Source: Saccharum officinarum (Eukaryota; Streptophyta; Magnoliopsida; Poales; Poaceae). From it: DNA of 64,000 nt. Where the stretch lies: NCBI GenBank assembly GCA_020631735.1, contig CM036225.1, positions 64,964,662 to 65,028,661 on the forward strand, in the 5' to 3' direction. The first letter of the stretch is position 1. Each line of letters begins with the position of its first letter. Position numbers and translations under genes: made by a program. This document shows, one piece after another, positions 22,798 to 34,919 of this stretch. Below the pieces are notes generated by a model. It was not told the origin of the DNA, made no database searches, and worked only from the letters and a program-made list of their open reading frames with translations.

Positions 22798-24206
22798 TTT
22801 AATACACGACAGTTGTTCATTATCATGTAAAAAGGAACCCTAGTCATTTTTTAAAAAGAAAGGCATGTACTCAGGCTGTCTAGTTCACCGGCCATATTGC
22901 AGCCCCCAGCCTGTGTCTTCTTCACGTTTAAATAAAATTACTGTACACTATGTGTAGATGGGACTGCGGGTCGATTTATTTAAACATAGAGAGTGTTTTT
23001 GTAAAATGACCAAGGCCACGCGTCGCATCGTCGGGTCTCCCTGGCCGCGTGAATTCCTCTGGTGCCAGCAATCGGTAGTGGTCTTTAAGGAACCTGATGC
23101 ATGCATGTGTTATGTATCAAATTTGAGAGAAGGAAATTAAAGAAAAAAATTGTTCCATTCGTCCCTTTTCATGCTTATTTTGTCTTGATTTGACACAAGT
23201 TCATTTTACAAGTGATCTTAACTATTAACACATTATTGTTTTTGTACTTACACTATCGGAGTAGCATAACCTAAAATACTATTCTCGCAGCTGAGACGAG
23301 GAATACTCATATAATTTTCCGAATATATGTTTACAACTAAGAAAGACTCTAGCGAAAAAATAATAGGGCAGGCCTAGAAATGTCGGAGGCAGCTGAAGAG
23401 CAACTTGGAGGCGATTAGGCAACTCTAGGGGATGATGGAGCAGTGTGTGTGTGGGCAGCATTGGACCCAGAGCATTTTTGGAGCCCAGACGGTTACTGAG
23501 CTATGCAGTTGAGTAAGCCTAATCTCCTTTATATATGGCCGCACATTTCAATGAAGTGTAACAGCGACGAGCCCGGTAGGGTTGCCGGGCCCTTGTGGCT
23601 GGGGCGGTGGGCTGGGTTTTTTTAGAGGAAGGTCTAGGTGGGCTGCTTGGGGTGGTGAGGGGTGACGGGCTGGCGGGCAGGCGGGCCAACCGCTTGAGTG
23701 GGTCGGGCTTGTGTGGCAGGCCTATTGGGCTATCACCCGGTGGTTCCTACTTGGGCCCTGCGCCGCCCTTTGCGCCTTGTTTCTGCTTGGCGATTGTGTT
23801 CGATAGTAATAGTGCCACTAGCTTACCAATAACTTTTTTAGATAAGGGAATTAAGTTGCAGCCTCTACACATTGCTTACCAATATGTGTGTTGCTTCTAT
23901 GTACTCTATATATTCAACCCATATATGGTTTAATGCAATACAATATATTCTTCTTATGCCCACTATTTAGTCGTTTGTTTTAGATTTGGATTAGATGGAT
24001 CCATAACAGGGAAAAAATTATGTTGGCTCCTAGCCAGCTCTCTACAGATATCCATATGTTAACTGGGATGCGCTTCACCACCACTTCAATAACATGGGGC
24101 CGGGGCAATCGAGGACGTGGTGTTCAACATGATAAAGTTTTTTTTTTTATCGACGTAACCCAAACTGCCTGTCGAGATCCCATGAGGAGCCATTGGGACC
24201 CGGTGG
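22798..24206. other. Intergenic, no supported gene
   Basis: Mixed AT-rich sequence with a GC-rich patch at 23570-23790. The open frame in that patch (23595-23933) is Gly/Arg-rich with no domain. I saw no element boundaries. Confidence 0.4.
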
Positions 24207-24214
24207 ATCTCGTT

Positions 24215-24639
24215 TAAGGCTGATAACGAGCCAGCTCGGCTCGGCTCGTTACGAGCTCGAGCTGGCTCGTTAAGCTCGCGAGCCAGGTATAAAAAATACA
24301 CAAAATATAATAGTTGCATTTATCTAAAGCATGAAAATAATAATAATACAAAAATAATATATCCAATAGCTTTAAATCAAACGAAATATTCATATGAGCT
24401 AACATATCAATCATTTGTAAAGTGAAGACGTGAAGTAATATAAAACTAATATAAGTTATGATGACTTTTCCGTAAAACTGTGGCTCGTTTGGATCGCAAG
24501 TGGCTCGCGAGCTGGCTCGAGTTGACTCGTTATAGCTAACGAGCTAAAATGTTGGCTCGGTTCGTTATGATAACGAGCTGAGCCGAGCTAGTCACGAACC
24601 GAGCGAGCTAACGAGCTTCGAGTTTTTCATCCCGCCTTA
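24215..24639. mobile_element. Non-autonomous hAT element, GAGC-rich ends
   Basis: The 8-bp target duplication ATCTCGTT lies at 24207-24214 and 24640-24647. The terminal repeats are TAAGGCTGATAACGAGC on the left and, read inward, TAAGGCGGGATGAAAAAC on the right. Both subterminal regions are packed with short GCTCG/CGAGC and GCTCGTTA motifs in both orientations, as expected of hAT transposase-binding sites. The 425-bp unit has no coding capacity. Confidence 0.8.
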
Positions 24640-24647
24640 ATCTCGTT

Positions 24648-25271
24648 AGTAGAACTACGATGGTTATTTGGTTACCTGCATTAGGATAATGATCGCCACC
24701 AGCGCCACTGCTAGTCTGCTACTAGTACTGGACTAAGTTGGCTTGATGACATGTATGTATGACGTTAGTGAACCCCACAATTCTTGCGAAGTGGACACAA
24801 TAGGAGAACCTCTTCTTGTTCTCTGCTAGTGACGTTGAATAATGGGCGTTCTCACAGCAGATTCATCATGTGAGGAACTCACCATTGGAACTGCAAAACC
24901 ACGATTGAGTAACTCGTTCGACTGAAACTAACATGCACGAGAGCGACCGATACAGACCTATAAGCAGATTCCATCATGAAAAGGGTTCAGCCCTCACGGA
25001 TAGAGAGCTTCTCACAGACAGAGGAGAACATGGACAGAGGAAATAACGAAGCTTCTCATGACGGTGACACAGGACGGTCACTCCCTGGTACTTTACAATC
25101 CTAAGAAAGCGGCTCATCAGTAGCATCACACACACGAGCGGCTTGTGGTGGTGCTCATATATATATATCCAGTAGGAAACTGATGGAGGATTTCAACAAG
25201 TAATGGAACCTTTTTGCCCTTGGAGTCTCCAATCCCTTAGCCGTGTGATCGAGCATCTGGCCATCTGCTAG
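24648..25271. other. 3' flank of the TRM-like gene
   Basis: No gene is supported. The 100-200 bp next to 25271 are probably 3' UTR of the minus-strand gene. Confidence 0.4.
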
Positions 25272-28162
25272 CTAGCTCGGTTTTACCACATGAAAACCTC
25301 CAGCGCATGCAACAAGGTCTTGGATCAGTTCATCGAAGATGGCACTCTCAATCTTCCTCCCTACAACGTAAACGTCCTCATACAGCACCTCCGCCCACAC
25401 GGATCTTCGGACGTCGTACGCCACCATCCCATCTATCGTCTGCATTTCCTGCGCCTGGGGATTGTTCCTCAGTTCTTGCACCTGAAATTCGATCATTTGA
25501 AACGAACAAAGCTGCAGTCTTGTTTTTTTTTTTATCTGGTAAAGTTAGAACAAGTTCCTGCATGTAGGTTCCAATGGAGATCACTAACCTGCTGCCACAC
25601 TTCATCTACCAGCTTCTTCCCTCGCGCCACTCCCGTGCAGTCAACGACCCACCGACGCAGCGACGACGAGCCGGCCTTCGAGCTCTCTACCACCAGGCTC
25701 TGCAACGCCTCGTTAGCAAGGTCGAACAGCATCCTGTGATCCGTTCCATCGTACATGCCGCCGCCGATGATGTAGTCGCCGCGGTAGTAGTACATGTCCT
25801 CGAAGACGTCGTCGCAGATGGGCATCGGCCTCGCCATCGAGTCCACCCTGGCATTGGCCAACGACGGTCCGTCGTCGTATAAGCCGGCGGCGATGAGAAC
25901 CTCTGTTATGTAGGCCTTCTCTCGGCTCCACGCTGCTTCGACGGTGGTGATATCTGTCCTGTACGATGACTCACTGGCAGTGGCAGGTGCCTCGACTGCT
26001 GACAGGCATTTTGGACTCAGTTCTGCAGAACATTAAGTTAAAAAATCAGAAAATAATCAGCAGTAGCATGTACAATTGTGTGAGTGTTTTCGCTACCTTG
26101 ACTTGAAGCTAATAAGCCTATGTCATATATATATATAATACATGCAGTACCTGGCAAGGTGAAGTGCAAATCGGTGAAGAAATGGCGGGAACTGTGGCCT
26201 GCTGCAACCTCCAATGGGGACACTGGGCTGGGAGGCAGCTCGCTGAGATTTGCCTAACATAATAGCAGCAGACCCAAAAGAAACAGAATTTCAGTAAGTC
26301 CAATTTCAGCAAGTAAATAAAGTAATAAGTAATTTGATGCTGATATTTACTTAGTAGTACATACATATACATATACTTGCCTGTGCAACCTTGAAGAGGC
26401 TGAAAGTTTCATGAGACGGAGATGTGACGGGCATTTCCATCTTAGCAGGATGGATCTCTGCAAGAGACGCCTTGTTGGACCAGTACGTCTTCCTCCTGAA
26501 CGGGAGATTCCTTCTCGAGCTGAAGCTGTGCCTCAGGCTCGACACAGTCTCCCGGATGAAGCTGCTCAAACTAGCACTGACGACGTTCTTGGTTGTCATT
26601 GTCACTGCAGTAGCAGCAGCAGGTTCAGAAGCTCCATGCTTGGTACTCCTCGCACTGCTGGCAATAATGGCGTCCCCAAACAGCCTGCTGCCTAGGGAGG
26701 AGAAGGAGAACCCTGACTCTGGTGCAGAGAAGGACCGGAACAGCAGCCGTGGCGGTGACGGCACAGCGTCGTCGTCCTTGCGCTTCATCAGGGTCAGGCA
26801 CTCGCTTCTGAAGCTCTGGCCGTCGTCAGTAACGCCGCCGACGCCTGGTGGCCGGAGTACTGAAAGAGATGCATCCGACGTCGTCGTCGATTCTTCATGG
26901 GCCGGCGACACGGTTTGGCTCTTCGTCAGAATGTAAGCCTCTGGAGATGCATGTGTTGTGTTTGTGGCGGCGTTGCGCTTGCGGTCGCTTCTGAAAGCGC
27001 GAAAGGACTCGGACCGGCGGAACAGCCTCCTCTTGTTTTCACGGTCTTCCTTGGTTTCCTTGGTGACCTGCTGCAATGGTGGAATCCCCCAAGCTGAAGC
27101 TGGTGCCTTGATGACCTCACCACCTGTAGCTGTAGCGGCAGTGAGTGCGAGCTCTCTCTGAACCCTGTTCTTGACCTCCTGAAGAATCGCGCTCATGCTG
27201 GCATCCCTGTGGAGCTTTGGCAGGCCAAGGAACAAGGTTTTCTGACCGCCACCAATGGCGACACCACCTGTAGTATCAGATTCAGAGCAAGTGGCAGGCT
27301 TGAGGAGCACTATCGGCGTGTGTCCGTGTGACGGCAGCTCTCGAGCTTGAGCAGCAGGCGCGCCGCGGCCGTGGCCGTGGTCATCTGCATGTCCATCCCT
27401 GCGCGCGTCCAGATCTCTGTCGTGAGGCATTGGCGCTGGTTCAGAAGCAGCTGCTGCATGCTCTGACGTGTCACCTTGTGCCACGCCATCCTTCTTGGAC
27501 ATGATCAGTGGAAGCTCGTCCTGCTGCGTCACCTTGGTGTGTCCTCCCAAACCGAAGCCGAAACCATACCTGGCCATCTTCTGCCTGCGCAGGTCCTCGT
27601 GCGCGATCGCCTGAAGAACAAGGGAGGACCTGCTGCCGCCGTCCGAGTCCGATGGCCTAGTAGCGTCACTTGTCTCCAGCGCCGACGCCTTGGACGCTTG
27701 CCACGCCTGGAGATCCTGCCTCATCTTCTGGAGCAGCTCCTCGTCGTGGGGATGACGCCGCCGGCGCAGGCGCGACGACCTGCTCCGGGATCGGGGCACT
27801 AGCATCATCTTGTGGAGGCAAATCCTGGAACTGGAACCGGAATACTCTGGATCGTCGTTCACGCCGCGGTACAAGTAGTACGGCAGCTGCTGCAGGCTGC
27901 GCGTGTTGGTGTGTCGTCGTTGCGCTTGGGACTGGACGGCGCTCGCGACAGGCTTTGGCGGCGGCGGTGTCGGGACGACGGCGTCGTCGTCGTCGATGCC
28001 CATGAGACGAGCGATGACGTTCGGCTGGAGGTGGACGACGGGTCGTCGCATTCTGTCGTCGTCGTCCCTGTGGCTGTGGATCATCATCGGCTCTTCCGCG
28101 GCGGCGCCGGTGCCGGGGTGATGGAGACGGTTGGACGGCGGCTTATGGTGGCGGGTCATCAT
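25272..28162 (-). CDS. TRM/LONGIFOLIA-like protein (DUF3741-DUF4378)
   Basis: Four exons on the minus strand: 28162-26381, 26253-26151, 26022-25589 and 25481-25272 (stop TAG). They sum to 2,529 bp, 843 codons, with matching phases. The first methionine of MMTRHHKPP was chosen because the frame upstream is leader-like. Residues 47-57, PNVIARLMGID, match the VARLMGL motif of TRM (TON1-recruiting) and LONGIFOLIA proteins, which act in microtubule organisation and cell elongation. Exons 3-4 encode a DUF4378-like domain (VEAAWSREKAYITEVLIAAG, RMLFDLANEALQSL, KKLVDEVWQQ, ESAIFDELIQDLV). The middle is Ser/Arg-rich and low-complexity. Intron 1 appears to use a GC donor (CAG then GCAAGT); a GT alternative three codons upstream also keeps frame. 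The family role is known; this gene's own role is an inference. Confidence 0.9.
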
Positions 28163-28420
28163 CTGTACGCAGTGCAAGTGCAATACGAACGGGAGAGGAT
28201 TGCTGAAAGGGTGAAGAAGATGGAGAGGCAGATAGGAAAGAAAGTTGCAGGATGTTAGCTGTGCGGACAGAGGAGGTTGAGCGTCAACCTTCAAGCCTTG
28301 CGTACGTTTGATGAGCATGAGGCAGAGGAGAAGAGATGTATGGTACAAGTGCAAGTGCACAAGCACTCGCGCGCACGAACAGACGTGCGCTCACGCCGCC
28401 GGCCCAGCGAGAACCAGAGG

Positions 28421-28490
28421 AGGGGGGAGCAAGGCAAGGGGGGGGAAAAAAAAAGAGAGGAGGGGGGAGCAAGGCAAGGGGGAAAAAAAA
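28421..28490 (+). repeat. Imperfect tandem duplication, purine-rich
   Basis: GAGGGGGGAGCAAGGCAAGG plus a G/A run occurs twice, at about 28421-28453 and 28459-28490. It adjoins the tRNA-like unit. On the minus strand the A-run is the T-run downstream of that unit. Confidence 0.8.
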
Positions 28491-28499
28491 TAAAGTCAG

Positions 28500-28553
28500 A
28501 GCCCCCGGCGAGGATCGAACTCACGACCGCACTACCACTATGCTACGGAGGCT
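28500..28553 (-). ncRNA. tRNA-like unit lacking an anticodon arm
   Basis: Read on the minus strand, a 7-8 bp acceptor-like helix forms between AGCCTCCG and CGGGGGCT. A box A-like segment TAGCATAGTGG lies in a D-arm-like stretch. A T-arm GTGAG-TTCGATC-CTCGC contains the box B-like GAGTTCGATCC. Only GGTC separates the D-arm part from the T-arm, so the anticodon stem-loop is missing. A T-rich run (T8 at 28490-28483) follows, as expected of a Pol III stop. It is most likely the head of a tRNA-derived SINE or a decayed tRNA gene; transcription is an inference. Confidence 0.5.
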
Positions 28554-29917
<1,364 letters not shown>

Positions 29918-30185
29918 GGGCCGTGGTTAGATTCCCAAATCGGTGACTGTGGAATTACTGTTCAGCACTGTAGTAATTTTATTTTTATTTAGTAATAATT
30001 GTCCAAACATTGATTAATTAAACTTAAAATATTCGTCTCACAAAGTACAATAACTGTACAATTGATTTTTTATTTCATTTACATTTAGTACTCTATGTAT
30101 GCAACCACATTTTGATTTGATAAGAAATCTTTTTTATATATAGTAAAATTTAAGGATGAATTTGGTGAACTAAACCAGACGGGCC
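29918..30185. mobile_element. MITE of the TGTTTAGTTC family
   Basis: The left end GGCCGTGGTTAGATTCCC and the right end, read inward as GGCCCGTCTGGTTTAGTTC, are related. The body contains TTAAACTTAAAATATTCGTC and TTTACATTTAGTACTC, shared with 30331-30588. The target duplication is unclear. Confidence 0.6.
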
Positions 30186-30324
30186 AGGAGCGCAAGAGCC
30201 TGCAGCGTGCCCAACCATTTCCAATCTCAACGGACACATATGCAGCAGTACAGTACGTACGACTGTAAATGGTCCCTGCTGCCTGCCCTCCCCAGTCCCC
30301 ATAGCTAAAAATTTTCCACTCCCA

Positions 30325-30819
30325 GCCCTTGCCCGTGTTTAGTTCTGGAATCGGAGCTGTCGATTCGGCTCTCGCTGAGTAGCTTTTGTTTTTTATGTAA
30401 AAAATTGTCCAAAAAATGATTAATTAGACTTAAAATGTTCGTCTCGCAAAGTACAACAAAACTATGCAATTAGTTTTTGATTTCATCTACATTTAGTACT
30501 CCATGCATTTACCGACATTTTGATGTGATGGGGAATCTCCTTTTTGCATAGTGCAATTTGGGGGGGAAATTGGGAACTAAACAAGGGCCTTGTTTAGATT
30601 GAAGAAAATTTCAACCCGATGAATAGTACCACTTTCGTCTTATTTGGCAAATATTGTCCAATCATGGACCAACTAGGCTCAAAAGATTCATCTCGTGATT
30701 TACAACTAAACTGTGTAATTAATTTTTTTTTACCTACATTTAATACTCAAACGGTTAAAAATTGATGTGATGGAGAGAGAGTAAAAAAACTTGGAACTTT
30801 GAGGCAAACTAGACAAGGC
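30325..30819. mobile_element. MITE interrupted by a second MITE
   Basis: Removing 30331-30588 and one CTT regenerates a terminus reading GCCCTTGTTTAGATTG. It pairs with the right end, read inward as GCCTTGTCTAGTTTG (ends near 30819). The body (30592-30819) contains GTCTTATTTGGCAAATATTG and GATTCATCTCGTGATT. A related unit in opposite orientation lies at 30904-31138. Confidence 0.55.
30331..30588. mobile_element. MITE of the TGTTTAGTTC family, CTT target duplication
   Basis: CTT lies at 30328-30330 and 30589-30591. The ends are a good inverted repeat: GCCCGTGTTTAGTTC and GAACTAAACAAGGGC. The body contains GACTTAAAATGTTCGTCTCG and TACTCCATGCATTTACC. It sits inside the left terminus of another MITE. 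Confidence 0.75.
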
Positions 30820-30903
30820 GCCAGTCCCATTACCTATCTCAAGCAGTACGCGCCTCCTCCCACCATGAATGATGAGCATTTTTGTTTGAGTTTTGAGATT
30901 CGA

Positions 30904-31138
30904 GGGGTCTTTTTAGCACCCCAAAAGTTAAAGTTTTTTTCACTCTCTCTATCACATCAATCTTTGGATCCAAAATAGTAAATATAGATAAAAAAATAAC
31001 TAATTACACAGTTTAGTTAGAAATCACGAGATGAATATTTTAAGTCCAGTTGGTCCACGATTAAATAATATTTACCAAATAAGACGAAAATGATACTATT
31101 TATCAAGTTATTTTTTTTTTGCAATCTAAACGTGGCCT
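30904..31138. mobile_element. MITE, inverted relative of 30592-30819
   Basis: GGGGTCTTTTTAGCACC on the left and, read inward, AGGCCACGTTTAGATTGC on the right. The body carries the inverse of the 30.6 kb unit, including ACCAAATAAGACGAAAATG and ATCACGAGATGAATATTTTA. Ends are approximate. Confidence 0.55.
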
Positions 31139-32015
31139 TGGGTTGCTTAATCACTTCTCAGCCCCTGCTACCATTTACCATGATGAACATCATTGGAACC
31201 AATTGCTCCTTTCACCTAGGCTACCAACGTTTGTCAACTACACAGCATGATTTGTTAATTTACAGAGTCTATCAGGCGCAATCATCTATTCAAACCATAA
31301 CAAAACCTGCACATGCATCTTCTAATCCCAGCATGGAACCATCAGCTCACATCAAATTTAAGCATATTCGACCACCACAGTAAGACTAACCCAACCAAAG
31401 AGACAGAATCAGGTAAAAGGTCAACCAAACTACCAAAGCAATGCAACCCAGTCGAATTTTCCAAAGAGGGCAAGGATGCTACGCAACCACCACCGGATGT
31501 CAACAGCACGCCAATCATTTTCCCCAGCTCCAGTCCATTCCATTCCATTCCTTCACAAACATTCAAACTTACACTGTGCCCGTGTGCCTCCCAACCACTG
31601 AGTACATGTATTCACCCAAACAGCAACCTGCAATTACACATCAGGCGCACGCAACGCAATGCAAAGCAACAGCAGCTCCCAACAGCAACAAGGATATCGA
31701 ACACAATGATTACTTAATCTAACATTACCCAAACTGATATTATCACAATGTTAGCCGATGACGACAATGGAAACAGTAATCTAGGTACAAGCGGGCAATC
31801 TGCCAGTGCGGAGCAGCAGACCCACCCGCCGGTGGCGCCCAACAAGGAGCGCTATCCGTTATAGCACAACAAAAGTAAAAACATCACGATGTGAAGTGAA
31901 ACTGAATAATTCTAGTACATGGATATAGGCTCCTTATAGTTTTTCGCCACGGGGCCCTTCTGTTGCAAGCTCCATTGTTGGACAAAGCATGGTCCATCGT
32001 CTCGAGCGAGCTCCA
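31139..32015. other. HMGB 3' flank and probable 3' UTR
   Basis: No separate gene is supported. The part nearest 32015 is the presumed 3' UTR of the HMGB gene. Part of it (the TTTCGCCACGG segment near 31941) recurs in the fragment at 34.9 kb. Confidence 0.45.
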
Positions 32016-33735
32016 TCACTCGTCATCGTCTTCGTCCTGCAAGCAGAGGGACAGATTTTTTTAAGCCTCCATAACTCCAATGGGCAATGGATTTGGTTTA
32101 ACAATGCCTTACATTCTAGACCTGTAATGCAATCTACACAAATGCTAAAGATATATGAACCTTCCTATCTGTTGTATTGGTTGGATACAACAGATAAACC
32201 TCCATAACTCCAATGGGCAATGGATTTGGTTCCAAACAATGCCTTACATTCTAGACCTGTAATGCAATCTACACAAATGCTATAGATATATGAACCTTCC
32301 TATCTGTTGTATTGGTTGAATACAACAGATAAACCTCCATAACTCCAATGGGCAATGGGCAATCTACACAAATGCTACACCAATACTACCTACATTCTAG
32401 ACAAGCTAATGTAGCAACTTGGGTAACACATGAGCACGCTATATGCATTTTTCGGGTGACAGCACATGTAAGCAGATTAGAAGCGTTCAAGACGTTTTCA
32501 GGTGACAGCACATGTAAGCAGATTAGAAGCGTTCAAGACGACATGAAAGAAATCTGCATACCTCCTCGCTACCCTCGTCGTCATCCTCATCATTGACCTC
32601 CGACTTGGACTTGTCGGACTCCTCTTCGTCTTCCTCCTCTTCCTCCTTGGCAGGAGCCTTCTTAGCAGCAGCGGTGCTCTGAACAAGCTATCACATGATT
32701 CAGTAAGTATGCTCTTTACTTATTCGAATAAATGATCAGCAGGAACTGTATATATAGACATATAAGTAACAAAGCAATTGAAGTATGCAAGTTTCTGTAC
32801 CTCGCCCTTGTTGTAGGCAGCAATGGCCTTGTTATACTCTAGCTTGAGCTTATTAGCCTTGGCTACATAGGGAGCCTTGTCCTACAATCCACAAACACAC
32901 GTACGTTAACCAATCAGCACGAGCTTTTAGTCGAATCTAACCACTACAACAACTACTTTTTAAGTAAGGAGGTGTAATGTGAAGAGCAAGCTTAGCAGCT
33001 TACCGATTCGGTGAGGGATTTCCACCTGTCGCCGGCAGCTTTTCCCACCTGAAAAGTTCCACCAGGAAAGAGGGGAAAAAACGTAAACAAAAGTGAAGTA
33101 AACTACGAACCGGGACGAGTAAATAAAATAAAGTGGTTAATCGCCGCAAAGTCAAAGTAGATGGTACTATCGGTCGGTCATAAAGTAGCAGGTTGGTCGA
33201 TTTGTTGGGGAACTTACCGCAGCAACAGACTTGTTCTTAGGGTTCTTCTCCTTGAACTCCTTGCGGAATTCCTCCCTGTATACACATCCATCCAAAAACA
33301 GATCGAACCACAGTTCCAGAAACAGCAACGAAACAAAAGTAAAGTAGGGGAATAAAAAAAAGTCGCATCTCACATGAATACGAAGAAAGCGCTGGGAGCC
33401 CTCTTGGGCTTGTTGGGGTCCTTGCCGGCCTTCCCTTTCCTGCCCTTGGCGGCGGGCTTCTCCGCTCCCTTACTCTTCACCGCCAGCCTGCAGAAACCAA
33501 TCGTGCCGCCGCCGCCGACGACAGAGACAGCGAGGGCATCAGCCAAATAAAAAAAAAAAGTCAAACGCATGTCACGGCGGCGCATACTAATAACAACAAC
33601 AACATAAATCGAATGCTTGGGACACCACGGAACAGATCTAAGCGACGAACAACGAAGAGGAAAACCGCGAGATTCGTTTCGTTATTCTCACTTGGCATCG
33701 GCCTTGGCGGCGCCCTTGGATTTGGCCCCCTTCAT
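32016..33735 (-). CDS. HMGB: High mobility group B protein
   Basis: Seven exons on the minus strand: 33735-33692, 33487-33374, 33275-33218, 33048-33004, 32881-32801, 32678-32562 and 32036-32016. They sum to 480 bp, 160 codons, with consistent GT-AG introns and phases. The 159-residue protein has a lysine-rich N-terminus, one HMG box (about residues 39-110, from DPNKPKRAPSAFFVFM through FRKEFKEKNPKNKSVAAVG to AGDRWKSLTESDKAPYVAKA), and an acidic tail (about 125-159, EEEEEDEEESDKSKSEVNDE and DEDDDE). HMGB proteins bind and bend DNA without sequence specificity and act as nuclear chromatin architectural factors. The length matches the plant HMGB1-3 group. Intron 6 is enlarged by tandem duplications, and a 3' fragment is duplicated at 34.9 kb. 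Which HMGB paralogue it is cannot be told here. Confidence 0.96.
32065..32360 (-). repeat. Tandem repeat in HMGB intron 6
   Basis: A unit of about 131-135 bp starting at CCTCCATAACTCCAATGGGC occurs at about 32065-32195 and 32196-32330, with a third partial copy from 32331. The copies differ by only a few substitutions and small indels. Confidence 0.85.
32455..32540 (-). repeat. 46-bp-period duplication beside HMGB exon 6
   Basis: GGTGACAGCACATGTAAGCA and the 20 bases after it occur at 32455-32494 and 32501-32540. The second copy ends about 20 bp from the exon 6 donor (GTATGC). Confidence 0.9.
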
Positions 33736-34539
33736 GGCGGATTGGAGCGGCGACACGGAGAGCAGCGGTCAGATCCGCGCGGGGCGGAGCGAATCCCGCT
33801 CGCGGCCGGGCGAATCGGGGGCGAATTGCCTGGCGGCCGGGGCTGCGGGGGTGGGAGGGGAAAGGGGAAGGGAGGCGACGGACGCTGCAGGAAGGGGGAG
33901 GAGGGCAGGCGCAGGGGATAAGAAGGAAGGCCTGGCCCGAGGGCATATCTGCGATTCCGCCCGCGCAGCGAGGGCCCGCACCCGCCTCGCAATTTGAATT
34001 CCCGTACCCGCCGGAACCTTTCCTCACGCCAACGACATACGCTGCCCTCACTGACACGCGGGGCCAGGAGGTCCCGGGGCCCGGCTGTCATCCGGTGCTC
34101 CGCTACGACGGCTAGGGCTGCGGCCGCCCGCGTACGAGTGGCGGAGGGGCGTGCTCGCGGTTTCGGGACACCCCGGGGTGCTCCGCGCAAAAGCGGCGGC
34201 GGCAGGGGCTTGGGCGGGATTTTGGAAAATTTGGGCTGGCGGAGGGCAGAAGCCGCAGGAGGGGAGCGGATGTGCATGTGGCCGCACGAATCACATGGCT
34301 GACGTGCGGGCCCCGCGCGGCAGTGGCACGGCGGCAGATATTTCCCCGGGGGGAGGGGGCGCCACGTCAGCGATCCGCGAGAGCGCGCCTGGTTGGCTGG
34401 CTGGCTGGCGTGCGTGTGCTTCTTCGCTGTGCTTTCTGTGAGCGGAGACGCTCCCCTGGTTTTCCGGTTTCCGCAGCCGACCGTTTGAAATTTCTCCGGT
34501 TTCCGAGAGAAGAGCATCCTCCGGCGGCGCGCGTCCCCG
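33736..34539. other. GC-rich HMGB upstream region
   Basis: Very GC-rich, CpG-rich sequence upstream of the HMGB start, consistent with a grass promoter and leader. The long frames on both strands reflect composition, not genes. Confidence 0.5.
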
Positions 34540-34866
34540 GTGAGCCGCTGGGCGGCGGCGGCTGTCGATGCAGGGCTGCTCTGCAGCTGCCACCGCTCTT
34601 CGCTGTGGCAGACGGCGATCGGCTTGTCGCTCCGGCCGGTCCGCCGCCGCAGGCAGCAGGTGCGGCGAGGAGCTACGCGGCAGGCATCTTCCTCCTGCTC
34701 CTGCACAAAGGTTAGCCGGCGGCACTATGCTCTTGCTCCTGTGGATGATCTTAGATCGACTGATTGTTTCCACGGCGAATTCAATTCCCCCACCTCACCC
34801 CCAAGGCCCGTGCTGTGCGATCATCCGCGTTTTGCCAGGTCCCAGATGGAACGACGCCAACTGATG
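34540..34866 (+). pseudogene. SEN2 5'-end fragment (leader plus first codons)
   Basis: GGCAGCAGGTGCGGC followed by GGAGCTACGCGGCAGGC and CTCCTGCTCCTGCACAAAG (about 34650-34708) matches the SEN2 leader at 52405-52456. TTTTGCCAGGTCCCAGATGG (about 34834) matches the SEN2 start region at 52605-52625. The coding frame then gives PGPRWNDAN and stops, so only the first few codons survive. The intervening sequence has diverged. This is a truncated, probably silent copy of the 52.6 kb gene. Confidence 0.7.
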
Positions 34867-34919
34867 TAGTTCATTCGGATGATCTTGTAGGAAAACATCA
34901 TCGTTGTGAGGGTGAATCC

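Noticed and set aside
23595..23933. 112-codon Gly/Leu-rich frame
   Set aside because: Composition-driven, with no motif, no splice context and no promoter. Treated as intergenic.
26411..28258. Several plus-strand frames across the TRM-like first exon
   Set aside because: They are antisense to a coding exon whose splice phases and motifs are consistent on the minus strand.
33732..34773. Long frames on both strands upstream of HMGB
   Set aside because: Proline/arginine/alanine-rich frames caused by high GC with no domain. The region is better explained as promoter and leader plus the SEN2 fragment.
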